A program made the position numbers and the translations under genes. Positions 49,457 to 58,494 of a stretch of DNA of 64,000 bases are shown here, piece after piece (positions within the stretch are counted from its first letter, which is position 1; each line of letters opens with the position of its first letter). Where the stretch lies: NCBI GenBank assembly GCA_021927905.1, contig BLLK01000047.1, forward strand, positions 2,232,001-2,296,000, written 5' to 3'. The notes under the pieces were generated by a model, which saw only the letters and a list, made by a program, of their open reading frames with translations, ran no database searches and was not told the origin of the DNA. The DNA is from Chaetoceros tenuissimus (Eukaryota > Bacillariophyta > Thalassiosirophyceae > Chaetocerotales > Chaetocerotaceae).

Positions 49457-50965
49457 ATGAGTAGGGGAAACAACCGCAACAAAGTAAATGGGCCTAATGC
49501 CAAGAAGAGCACAAAAGGCACATCTGGCAATAGTTCCTCTCTTGTCTACATTGCTCTTGGTGCCATCATTACAGTGGCACTTTGTATGCTTTTATTTATC
49601 ACTTCCAGTTCAAGTTTCAAAGGTGCATTGACCATGACAGGCCCTCAAATTCCAGTTCATAACACAGGGCCATTACACTTTCAACCTCAAAAGAAGAAGA
49701 AAAACTCAACTTCACGTAAACCCCAAGTGAAAAACAATTCATCGCAACAACAATCTGCAGCACAGAAAAAATCTCCTTCAGTTCATAATGCTTCAGATCA
49801 AGCGAATGACAACACTGAATTTTCTCCAGTTTTCATGGCAAAGTCTATGGCAGAGAGTGCCACTTTAGATGTTGGAAGTTTCATTCTGGAAGACGGGAGA
49901 AAGATTTTGCTTAATAGAAGATTCTTTCTTCCCAAAATGGATGGGAAGTTATTCATTACAGTAAAGGACAAAGATATAGGCGACGCACAAATAAATAATG
50001 CTGGTTTTGAGTGGTCACAGGATAAACCAGTTCCAGTTGTACAAAAGGGTGAAAAAGTGATTGAAATTAGGACATTTCCAAACATATCTTCCTTGCAGCC
50101 AGAACATATTACTTTACATCATCCACACAATTCGCCATTCACAGTCGAGACAAATGTGGAAAAAGTTGATTCGTACTTTTATTTTGATTCAAACACCGAC
50201 TCATTTCGATTGAAGGATGATTATGCTGTTTTTCCAGCAAAACCTGTCAAAGCTACTTTGACTAATGGTCAATTTGACACTACCTTTCAATCTCACCTTG
50301 CTCTATCTGGAAAATATCCACCATCTTTATGCAAAGATGGCAAGACATATGGATTTTCTGATTTAGCAACTTTGCGTAGTGCAATAAACGAATTAGGATC
50401 TTTCTACGCCTATGCTGTAGAAAGGCAAACGCACTATTTGAAAGCTATGGCAGAAAGAGTAAATCTTGAAAAATCCAATCCAAATTACTACGTCGAAGAA
50501 GCCCACGAACTACCGCAGTACATGAAAGACTATCTGAATCTTGTACCTGATCCATTTGTGATTTGTCCACATTCTCATTTGAAACCATTGATTCATGAAA
50601 GGGTTGAGCCAATTTATATCAATGCGGAAGATCTTATCATTCAATGTGAGGATTATTGTGTGATTGATGCACCTGGAACACACATGGAATTTGGGCCATA
50701 TTCGAAAAATGTTTTGATAAAGGGATTAACTTTTGTCGGAGCTACTGATACAAGCGTAGTGTTTCGAGAGGATGGATCCGTCACTACTTTTGAAGATTGT
50801 TATTTCTTTCACAATGCAGGACAGAATGCTCATGGATCAGTGATGGATGTAAATTCAACAAGTTCAGTGGAGTTGAGTCGTTGCGAAATCAACGAATACA
50901 GCGACAAAGGTGGAGGAACCCATCAGCCTCATACACTTACATTGAGGGCAAAGGCCAATACTTAA
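49457..50965 (+). CDS. Type II membrane protein with parallel beta-helix ectodomain
   Basis: 502 residues from ATG 49457, since the longer frame starts with TTG. A polar N-terminus, then one membrane helix (~30-51, LVYIALGAIITVALCMLLFI), a Lys/Ser/Gln-rich stem and a large outer part. From ~residue 375 onward short strands of pectin-lyase-like shape are seen: PIYINAEDLIIQCEDYCVID, HMEFGPYSKNVLIKGLTFVG, SVVFREDGSVTTFEDCYFFH, NSTSSVELSRCEINEYSD. These suit a right-handed parallel beta helix, common in sugar-binding or -cleaving proteins. The segment CKDGKTYGFSDLATLRSAINEL precedes it. It may act on cell-wall polysaccharide in the Golgi or at the surface; catalytic residues are not evident. Confidence 0.65.
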   Translation: MSRGNNRNKVNGPNAKKSTKGTSGNSSSLVYIALGAIITVALCMLLFITSSSSFKGALTMTGPQIPVHNTGPLHFQPQKKKKNSTSRKPQVKNNSSQQQSAAQKKSPSVHNASDQANDNTEFSPVFMAKSMAESATLDVGSFILEDGRKILLNRRFFLPKMDGKLFITVKDKDIGDAQINNAGFEWSQDKPVPVVQKGEKVIEIRTFPNISSLQPEHITLHHPHNSPFTVETNVEKVDSYFYFDSNTDSFRLKDDYAVFPAKPVKATLTNGQFDTTFQSHLALSGKYPPSLCKDGKTYGFSDLATLRSAINELGSFYAYAVERQTHYLKAMAERVNLEKSNPNYYVEEAHELPQYMKDYLNLVPDPFVICPHSHLKPLIHERVEPIYINAEDLIIQCEDYCVIDAPGTHMEFGPYSKNVLIKGLTFVGATDTSVVFREDGSVTTFEDCYFFHNAGQNAHGSVMDVNSTSSVELSRCEINEYSDKGGGTHQPHTLTLRAKANT

Positions 50966-51154
50966 ATGGCGACATGTCGAATTTTCACTTCATAAAATTT
51001 CGTTCGATATTTACAAAGAATCAAGCCAATATTACTCTAATGACAATGGCCTCATACTGTGCTTTATCCTTTTCAGATTATAAACTGTATGGTCATGTCA
51101 CTTCTTGTTCTAATGTATCTATGTAAATACTTCTTCATATTTATTGATTTACGT

Positions 51155-51981
51155 TTATTCAATTGAGACTAATGTTATTTCAAAATCTAGATTACAGAAT
51201 GGAGGAATCATAACGTCTCCATTAGCCTTTCGATAGCCTTCACGATTTGTTAGAGCAAACTAATCATCTATGAAATAATCATGGTGGCGAAGTACTTACC
51301 TTCAGGTCCGTAACCATAGTCAGCACGACAAGACATTTTCGCAGTCTCGCCAACTTTCATAGTTGCCACCAATAGCTCCATAGATTTGATTGCTTTTCCC
51401 TTTCCCAGCACAAACTCAAATGGTTTGCCACGATCTGCACTTGAATCGAACACAGATCCTTGTTCAAAATCCTCTCCTTGAGTTCTTAACCTCTTTGCAG
51501 CCATGATGGTCTTTTTACATTGGATTTTATTCGCTACTCCAAGTGTCTCGGCAACATATGCTTCATCAAAAGTATCAGCATCAAATAGAACTGCCCCATC
51601 AACATTATTTTCCTCCATCGGTTTAGCTAATATGTCATACAAGCCTTGTTGATTCTTTAGCCAGCATTCAACAACATCTTCTACACTCCAAGTTGATTGT
51701 GACTTTCCAATGGTCCCTTTGTATTCAATTTTTACAGTTTGACCTTTCTGTGGAATGTCTCCAGAACTCTCGCACAAAATTTGCTTCTGAACTACATCAG
51801 ATCCATCAACGAGACTGATCCATTCTTCACTGGTAGAAGACATGTCAAGCGAAGTCATGAATACATTGGATGTATAGTTAGGTCTTAGAGAAGTGTTTGA
51901 TGGTGCAACAGGTTGGAACGCGTGTGCTATGCTCGCTGTGCCCAATATCGCAATCAATGAGTGGCTTTTCATGATCTTCAT
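51155..51981 (-). CDS. FKBP-type peptidyl-prolyl isomerase, plastid-targeted (2 exons)
   Basis: Model complement(join(51155..51237, 51300..51981)), 254 residues; the intron is only 62 nt and splits a Gly codon. The second exon completes the FKBP fold with YRKANGDVMIPPFCNLDFEI, matching the usual NGDVxxPPF end. The N-terminus (MKIMKSHSLIAILGTASIAHA|FQPVAP) is a signal peptide with Phe after the cut, the diatom plastid import style, followed by a Ser/Thr-rich transit part. The FKBP domain starts KGQTVKIEYKGTI, then has an insertion of ~80 residues before GSVFDSSADRGKPFEFVLGKG, VATMKVGETAKMSCRADYGYG. FKBPs speed prolyl isomerisation and protein folding. Ignoring the intron would truncate the domain and lose its last strand. 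Confidence 0.9.
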
Positions 51982-52382
51982 CTTATTGCAGGATAAAAGA
52001 TCACCCGAATGGTTAAAATGTATTGCTTAGCGACCACCTCAAGTTACTTGTGTTCATAGATAACCACACCACATCATACAACGCTTGCTTATAAGAAAAG
52101 AAAATGGAAAACGTGTTTGATAAACATGGATGAGTAAAATAAAAAAGAAAAGAAAAGAAAGAGAGGGGAGAGGGAATAAAAAATGAACAAAAAAGAACAG
52201 TTTGGAACATTTTGACATTGGACATGAACATAATAGTATATGAACATGTTGTGTGATTGTGTGATTACGTATTAATGGTAAGGTACTTTACTTACATTGA
52301 ACATACTTACTCTATTGTGGATCTGAATCTGCACCTACATTAACTCAAAGGACTTATATAACAATTGTACTTAGCAGTCATC
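51982..52382. promoter_or_regulatory. Divergent intergenic region with purine-rich tract
   Basis: About 400 bp between the starts of the FKBP and M50B-like genes. 52135-52185 is a nearly pure A/G tract (AAAAGAAAAGAAAAGAAAG... then GAGAGGGGAGAGGG). The open frame upstream of the peptidase begins with TTG at 52365, so the ATG at 52383 is used. Confidence 0.4.
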
Positions 52383-53285
52383 ATGCGGACATCAATCGTA
52401 GTAGAAGAGCACGGAATTGATCCGTTCGTGACCTCTACATCAACATCAAGAAGATGTCCATGTAGATGCACTTATAATGTTCCTTCTTTGCATGAGTTAT
52501 TTGAACGAGATAAAAGACTTTTGCGTGCAATCTGTTTGATTATCATTCTCCTTAACTTCGACATTGGCCAGAAGGTTCTCTATCCATTTAAGTTATTCTC
52601 GACATGGATCCATGAGCTTTTCCACGGCATTGCAGCACTATTGGTAGGAGGAAGTATTAGATGGCTCAACATTTATCCTAATGGCTCAGGATTAGCGTTT
52701 ACATCAATTCCTGATGGTGACTTTCAGCGTGCTTTTGTCGCATCTTCGGGGTATCAAGGTACATCCATAGTAGGTTGCATCATGCTCATGTTCCGACGAA
52801 ATGTCCGTGGGGCAAGAATTGGGAATATAGGTATAGGAGTGATTATGTTATTAACTTGCGCTCTATATGTTCGAAATACATTTGGGCTTTCTGTTTTGAT
52901 ATTGATGGGACTAACTTTGACAATAGCTGGATTGAAACTTCCACGTTTCTTGAATGGTGAATTATATGCATTATTGGCGGCAACCTGTTGTTTGAATGCA
53001 ATAACGAGTGCGAAAGTTTTGCTTACAGTTCAAAAACAGACCATTGGCGGAGTTATGCGTTCATCTGATGCCATGACTATGGAGAATGTGACTGGGATCC
53101 CAAATAAAGTTTTTGCATTCTTGTGGATTAGTTTAGCTATCATCATGAGTGCTTTAGGAGTTTTCATCGTTGTGGAATCAAGTGAAGATCAGACTGAGAC
53201 CTTAAGGATATCGAGTGACGAAGAAGATGTACCGGAAGACCAGGGATTAATATCAGCAGAAATACCACCATGGGCTAGGACATGA
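52383..53285 (+). CDS. M50B-like intramembrane metallopeptidase
   Basis: 300 residues. After a Thr/Ser/Cys-rich N-terminus and a first hydrophobic helix (AICLIIILLNFDIGQKVLYPF), the zinc site TWIHELFHGIAALLVGG lies near residue 75, with HExxH in a membrane helix. The strand SIRWLNIYPNGSGLAFT matches the peptidase M50B-like pattern (VxxIxVxPDGSGxTxT). Further hydrophobic segments (GIGVIMLLTCALYV, FGLSVLILMGLTLTIAGLKL, LLAATCCLNAI, VFAFLWISLAIIMSALGVFIV) follow, with an acidic cytosolic tail (DEEDVPEDQG). It should cleave or bind membrane proteins; the third zinc ligand is not certain by eye, so activity is unproven. Confidence 0.82.
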   Translation: MRTSIVVEEHGIDPFVTSTSTSRRCPCRCTYNVPSLHELFERDKRLLRAICLIIILLNFDIGQKVLYPFKLFSTWIHELFHGIAALLVGGSIRWLNIYPNGSGLAFTSIPDGDFQRAFVASSGYQGTSIVGCIMLMFRRNVRGARIGNIGIGVIMLLTCALYVRNTFGLSVLILMGLTLTIAGLKLPRFLNGELYALLAATCCLNAITSAKVLLTVQKQTIGGVMRSSDAMTMENVTGIPNKVFAFLWISLAIIMSALGVFIVVESSEDQTETLRISSDEEDVPEDQGLISAEIPPWART

Positions 53286-53352
53286 AGCATAATATAATCT
53301 AATGTTTGTCGACTTTGTGTTTCAAATATATTCCCAAGTATTAAATATGATC

Positions 53353-54069
53353 TCATGATGTCTTGGACTTTTTCTTCTGGTCCTTTTTATCCTTAGCAAT
53401 GATCGCTTCTTCGATTGAGTCCAACAACTCCAAACTGAAATTGAATTGAATACTCTCTTCTATACCCTCAAATTTAGGAACGTGTACAAATAAGCCATGA
53501 ATTTCCAAATTTTCAGGGGTCTCTAGTTGGGCAATTTGCTTTAAAGTCGAGTAATATATGTAATTACAAACAAATCTCCCGGCATCTCCTGAGGTACAAA
53601 CGTCGAATCCTTTCCCAACCAAGTGATCTTTGATCCGTTTTACATTCAAATCTGTACTGAATCTATGGCTTATTTTCTGTGTTGCATCTATTGGTTCTTT
53701 TGTAGGTTTCCATCCCAACTCATCTGCTATTCGAAAATTAGCTTCATTGAATGCATTTTGTTCAAGTTGGAACATGGGTGTTTTCTTCTTCATATGATTC
53801 ACACCAAAATGTAAGATAACTATGTGTACTCTTCTGTCAATACTCTCGACTGAATTGGAAATATACTTATCTTTGATATCATCTATAATAACTTGTACTT
53901 CTTGCTTAGCCGTGGATCCAGCCACTTCTACTATCTTCGTGGATTTCATTTTCGATTGTGATGATAGCTCCTTTTCCATGTATTCTACAATGAAAGTTGT
54001 AGGGTTTGCATTGACACCACCAAACTTTCCAAAGCCAGTCACATAGAAAACAATATTTACATCTTCCAT
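53353..54069 (-). CDS. Pyroglutamyl-peptidase I (C15)
   Basis: 238 residues. The start FYVTGFGKFGGVNANPTTFIVE matches the family's TGFGPF..xxxNPS opening. The region PMFQLEQNAFNEANFRIAD should supply the catalytic Glu. CTSGDAGRFVCNYIYYSTL carries the catalytic Cys (~166), and GLFVHVPKFEGI the catalytic His. These enzymes release N-terminal pyroglutamate from peptides in the cytosol. The extra ~20 residues at the N-terminal side and the long middle loop (NHMKKKTPMFQLEQ) are typical of eukaryotic members. A basic C-terminal tail (KDKKDQKKKSKTS) is unusual. Confidence 0.9.
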   Translation of the reverse strand: MEDVNIVFYVTGFGKFGGVNANPTTFIVEYMEKELSSQSKMKSTKIVEVAGSTAKQEVQVIIDDIKDKYISNSVESIDRRVHIVILHFGVNHMKKKTPMFQLEQNAFNEANFRIADELGWKPTKEPIDATQKISHRFSTDLNVKRIKDHLVGKGFDVCTSGDAGRFVCNYIYYSTLKQIAQLETPENLEIHGLFVHVPKFEGIEESIQFNFSLELLDSIEEAIIAKDKKDQKKKSKTS

Positions 54070-54681
54070 TTTGATCTGATTTTAGTAGTATATCTTGTTC
54101 TTAGCATAGACCAATCTCTCTCACTATATGAACTCTCTTATTTTACTTATTTCCCTCTATTTCCCCTCATTTTTTATTGCATACGTACTACTTCTGTGTC
54201 GTACCCTACCCCATCCCCCATCCCTCTTTTCGTCTCCAGGTCTCCTTTTGCATTGAGTTCTCAAGTTGAGATAATGGGATTATTTCGGTATCTATTTATA
54301 AAGTTAATTTAGAGTTTGACTATTGGGGTTTTAGAAAAGGTGATTCGGTTCTTCGCATACCTGGGTTGTAAAATCAATTTTCCAATCGTTTCAAAATTCT
54401 TGATTGTAAAAGAGAATCTTTTACAGGACAAATATCTCTATCCCGCACAACACATACTACCGAGTACTACCTACAGAGCAGAAAAGATCTCAAAGATCTC
54501 CTCTCCTCAGTCTCCCTCCAACGAAAGTGCACTTCACTTCTTCTCAACACTCTCGTACGAGGTGGAACATCCAATAATAAAAGCTTTGTGTCAATTATTA
54601 CACCCAGGGGTAATTCATTTCTATTACTTCTCTTCATTTTACCAGTTCCTCAATCCTACATTTATAGATAAACCAATCATC
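54070..54681. promoter_or_regulatory. Divergent intergenic region with pyrimidine tracts
   Basis: About 610 bp between the pyroglutamyl-peptidase start and the kinase start. It holds C/T-rich tracts (54140-54175 and 54208-54240) and a long open leader upstream of the kinase ATG; the frame is open from 54316, but the translation there has no domain and I use the ATG at 54682. Confidence 0.4.
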
Positions 54682-56335
54682 ATGCCTTCGAAAGCAGCTA
54701 TGCAAGCGATGCAGAAAATCACGGCTGGTCCTGAGCCGCTGCCTGAAGAAAAGAGGATGGAACTATTGGAAAAATCAATGGCAAAATACACCGAAGAGTC
54801 TAAGAAATCCACAGTGTTTGATAAAGATGTATCCGACTTGGTGGCACGATTTGAAGAAGGAGGTAAGACTACTATCTTTCGTCACCAAATCCACAGGAAA
54901 TTGAGAATTCTATTTACCTAATCTTATTTCCATACGAAAGAGCTTGTCATGGGGAAGAAGCTAGGGTCAGGAGGATTTTGTGATGTGTTCCAAATTGATG
55001 AATTGAAACTGGATTCAAAAGGATCTGATGCACATGAAGATAAATTTCGCGACAAGATTGAAGAGTATCATACTCGTGGGTGGATGTCAAAGACATGCAT
55101 GCGTAATGGTTCAGCACGTTATGCTGTGAAATTGTTATCCAAAAAGTCCATGGCAGATGAATTTCTTTACGAACAAGGTATCACTGATTTAGCTATGGAA
55201 GCAAACTTTTTGGCTGTCATTCAGCACTCCAACATTATCAAGGTGAGAGGTTTTCGCCTTGGTAACTTTTGTCAAGATGGCATGTTTATTATGATGGATA
55301 GACTCTATGAAACTTTGGATAAAGCAATTGTCAAGTGGCGCGAACAGAATAAGAAATACACAGGATTGGTAGCAGGTTTGAAAGGAGGAAAAGAAAAAGC
55401 ACAAGAGCTTCATACTGATAGACTCCAGTATGGATATGATCTAGCTTCGGCTTTTGAGCATCTACACGAGAAGAAGTAAGTTTTGATATTGCAGCAATGA
55501 TGCAATGACACTATTGGAAAGTTACTCACTATATCATATTTTGAAAGGATCATCTATCGCGATTTGAAACCTGAAAATATTGGATTTGGTAAGTATCTTT
55601 GATTCAATAAAATTGACTCTACCCACGACCACTTTTCCTCATAAAAATCCTCTTGATAGATGTTCGTGGAGATGTGAAGATCTTTGATTTTGGACTTGCA
55701 AAGCGTAAGTACTTTTTTGATTGATTACTTCATTAGTTGTCTAAATCGATATGTCGGTATCTCACACGACTCTTTCTTCAAAACAATTTAGAATTGAATG
55801 ACCCAAATGAAGATGGAACTTACAACCTCACTGGATATTGCGGTTCACCAATGTACATGGCTCCTGAGGTGAGTACATATTTTCAAACGTTTCATCATCA
55901 GCTATATTCGTAATATCTTTTTCACTACTTGTGAAGTGATTTTATTCTTTATATTCATATTTCTTTTGTATCTTGTCCAATTAGGTGATTAAATGCATCC
56001 CGTACAATGAAAAAGCAGACGTGTACAGTTTTACTATCCAATTTTGGGAGATGATTGCGTTATCTAGACCATATAAGAAACTTGCAAAAGTATCGGCATC
56101 AATGATTGAGAAAATGGTATCCGAAAAGAATCATCGTCCAGAAATTGATCCCAAATGGGCACCTGCAGTCAAATCTGTGCTTGAGCAAGGATGGGCTCCA
56201 AGCTCAAAAGATAGACCAAGTTTCACTGAAATGAAAAAACTGATTTATGACTGCGTTTTGGATGCCGGAGGAGATGAAGAATTAAATACTTCGATCGATA
56301 AATCAGGTAGATCATTCAGAAATTTGAAGATCTAA
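54682..56335 (+). CDS. Ser/Thr protein kinase (6 exons)
   Basis: Model join(54682..54862, 54941..55475, 55548..55588, 55660..55704, 55792..55868, 55985..56335), 409 residues; five introns of 71-116 nt, GT-AG, in frame. The glycine loop is GKKLGSGGFCDVF (~65-77), and the catalytic Lys is in YAVKLLSKK (~122), after an insertion of ~35 residues. IIYRDLKPENIGF (catalytic loop), VKIFDFGLAK (DFG) and GYCGSPMYMAPE (activation end) are each in separate small exons. YNEKADVYSFTIQFWEMI and RPSFTEMKKLI complete the C-lobe. YRD in place of HRD and the TKL-like C-lobe are seen in stramenopile kinases. The pathway cannot be told. The exon joins are needed for an intact domain. Confidence 0.88.
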
Positions 56336-56762
56336 ATAAAATCGTTGTGTTTTTTTTATTTGCAGATGAGTGTATTACGGAACATACCATACTCGATCGA
56401 AATTTTAAGTAGTAACAATTAACTTATATATTTATTCTCTCCATTATCTACGACAAGAAACGTTAGTTTGAATTTTTGTTGATGGTTTCCATTTTGTAAA
56501 TATTATCATCATTTCGTCTCTATGTGGAAGTGGAAGCATGTTTTGGAATAGAGAGGATGTACAATGACGCAGTCTTGTCGGAGAAAAATGACCGCCACAA
56601 TGACGTCAGACTAAAGTGATTTCTCTCTCTCTCTCTTTTTATGAAATATGAAATTTACTTTCAGAGATTGCAGAAAGCAGAAAGTAAAAACAGATGTATT
56701 GATAGCAGCACATTAGACCTCATACATACAAAATAGAACCATACTTCATCGCACAGGAAAAC
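56336..56762. other. Intergenic region with CT microsatellite
   Basis: About 430 bp between the kinase stop and the sulfotransferase start. A (CT)n run lies at ~56622-56638. The sulfotransferase promoter should be here. Confidence 0.4.
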
Positions 56763-58199
56763 ATGCATCGGCGGAGGAAGCAATCTGCAAAAGATCTACA
56801 GAAGGAGAGCTTAAATGCAGCTCGCAAACTTCGCTTTACTCTACAAATATCTCGCATCATCATGCTGTTTTGTATATCTGTGTTTATATATATTACATCT
56901 AATGCTTTGTACCCTTCTAATGTGTACACTTCTGAGACCATCCACGCCAAAGGGCATAAAGTGAAGGTAACGGTGGAAGAAGTTTTTGACGTCCCTTTGG
57001 AAGCTCGACAGGCTACGAGATTTTCTTCACCCAAACCAGATCTTCAAATACCAGAAAACTTAGAAAGATATTTTACAGATACCAACAAGCCTATCTCAGC
57101 CACAGATATTCCTTTATTTTGGCATATTTTGAAGTCAGGAGGGACTTCCATGAAACATGGAATAGCTTTTTGTTTAGGGAAGGTTGAAGCTTCGGAGAGT
57201 GGTATTGTAGATGGTCATGAACATGATACAAGAATCGAGAAAGTAAAAGTTGGCGAAGGAAATTATATCAACGGTAAGAAAGAAAGAAGCTCATACTTTC
57301 AAAGAAGATCCTTTATTTGGTTGAAATCAGCTCATTACCTTGAATGTAGTTGATACTACAACACCACAGGGCATCGATCGAGCAATATCAATGGGTCTCT
57401 TGAGAGATGGAAATGCTTTGCCAGAAATAATCTTTTCACCATATTTGCATGAATCATCTAATTTATTCAAAGATACATCTTATCAAGGAAGAATATTTTG
57501 TGTGTTTAGGCACCCAATTGAGAGAGCTGTCAGTCTTTTCTATTACCTAAAGAAGGCGTCTTGGGAGCCGACCTTCAGTGCTAAGTTGGAGAAAATCGAA
57601 TCGATTGAAGATTACGCCATATCTGAGTTTGCAGGTATGTTTCTATGATAGATCGATGTTATTCACGCATTGAATTTATGCTGACATATCCCCTCTCGTA
57701 GAAAATAATTGGATGGTAAGATTTTTAACAAATGAATTGACAGGAATCGTCACAGAGGAACATTTGGACATCGCAAAAGAGATTGTTCGGAGAAAAGTAC
57801 TTGTAGGGTTAACACTTGACATGGAAAATTCATTCAGACGATTTATGCATTATCTAGGCTGGAATATAGATTCTCTTTCAGTAGATCAACAACAGTGTTT
57901 AAACAAATACATAGGACATGGTACAAATCAAAACCAACATACAAATGAGCATTTTGGATCAATGGGTTGGAAAATTTTAAGGGCAAACAACATTCTCGAT
58001 TTAGTAAGTTGAACTAATGTACTGGGATCCTAGGGCCTACTTTCTTGAATGTGCAATGTCCGAGTTTTTTCTCCTTTTTCAATTTTCTCACAGAAATTTT
58101 GCTAACTTGTATCATTTGCTTCTTCTTTTAAAGAAACTATATGAATACGCGTTGCAATTATATGCTGAACAAGGAGCGACAATGTTCGGGATAAATTAA
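56763..58199 (+). CDS. Golgi-type sulfotransferase (4 exons)
   Basis: Model join(56763..57273, 57350..57634, 57702..58003, 58134..58199), 387 residues; introns of 76, 67 and 130 nt in phase. A basic cytosolic N-terminus (MHRRRKQSAKDLQKESL) and one membrane segment (~30-50, IIMLFCISVFIYITSNALY) give a type II Golgi topology. The PAPS 5'-phosphosulfate loop is FWHILKSGGTSMKHGI (~119-134), and the 3'-phosphate site is CVFRHPIERAVSLFYYL (~221-237) with its Arg and Ser. It transfers sulfate to a carbohydrate or protein. The window also has a PAPS transporter (22.4 kb) that would feed it. Several such genes occur in diatoms; the acceptor is unknown. Confidence 0.85.
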
Positions 58200-58494
58200 T
58201 GATAATTCTGATAGCAAAATGAAAGAGGTCATCTTGTTTTTATCTACACAATCTGATACAGCAACATTGAATATGATGATGATGTGAAGAGATGAAGAAT
58301 AAGGAGATCTCTATCGTCTGTCCACCCATTGAGTCCCATCTATGTCTGTCCGTCCATCAGTGATGCCAATTTTGAGTCGTGCTTTTTACTGCGAGATGCG
58401 AGATAGACCAGTGATTTTGTACTTTACTTTTTCTTTGTTGTCTCTAATTGTTTCATGGATACTCATCCAATAACATGCTAGTATTATTTCACAA

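Noticed and set aside
56622-56638. CT microsatellite as a mobile-element end or target site
   Set aside because: Simple short repeat with no flanking element; similar pyrimidine tracts are common in the leaders of this window.
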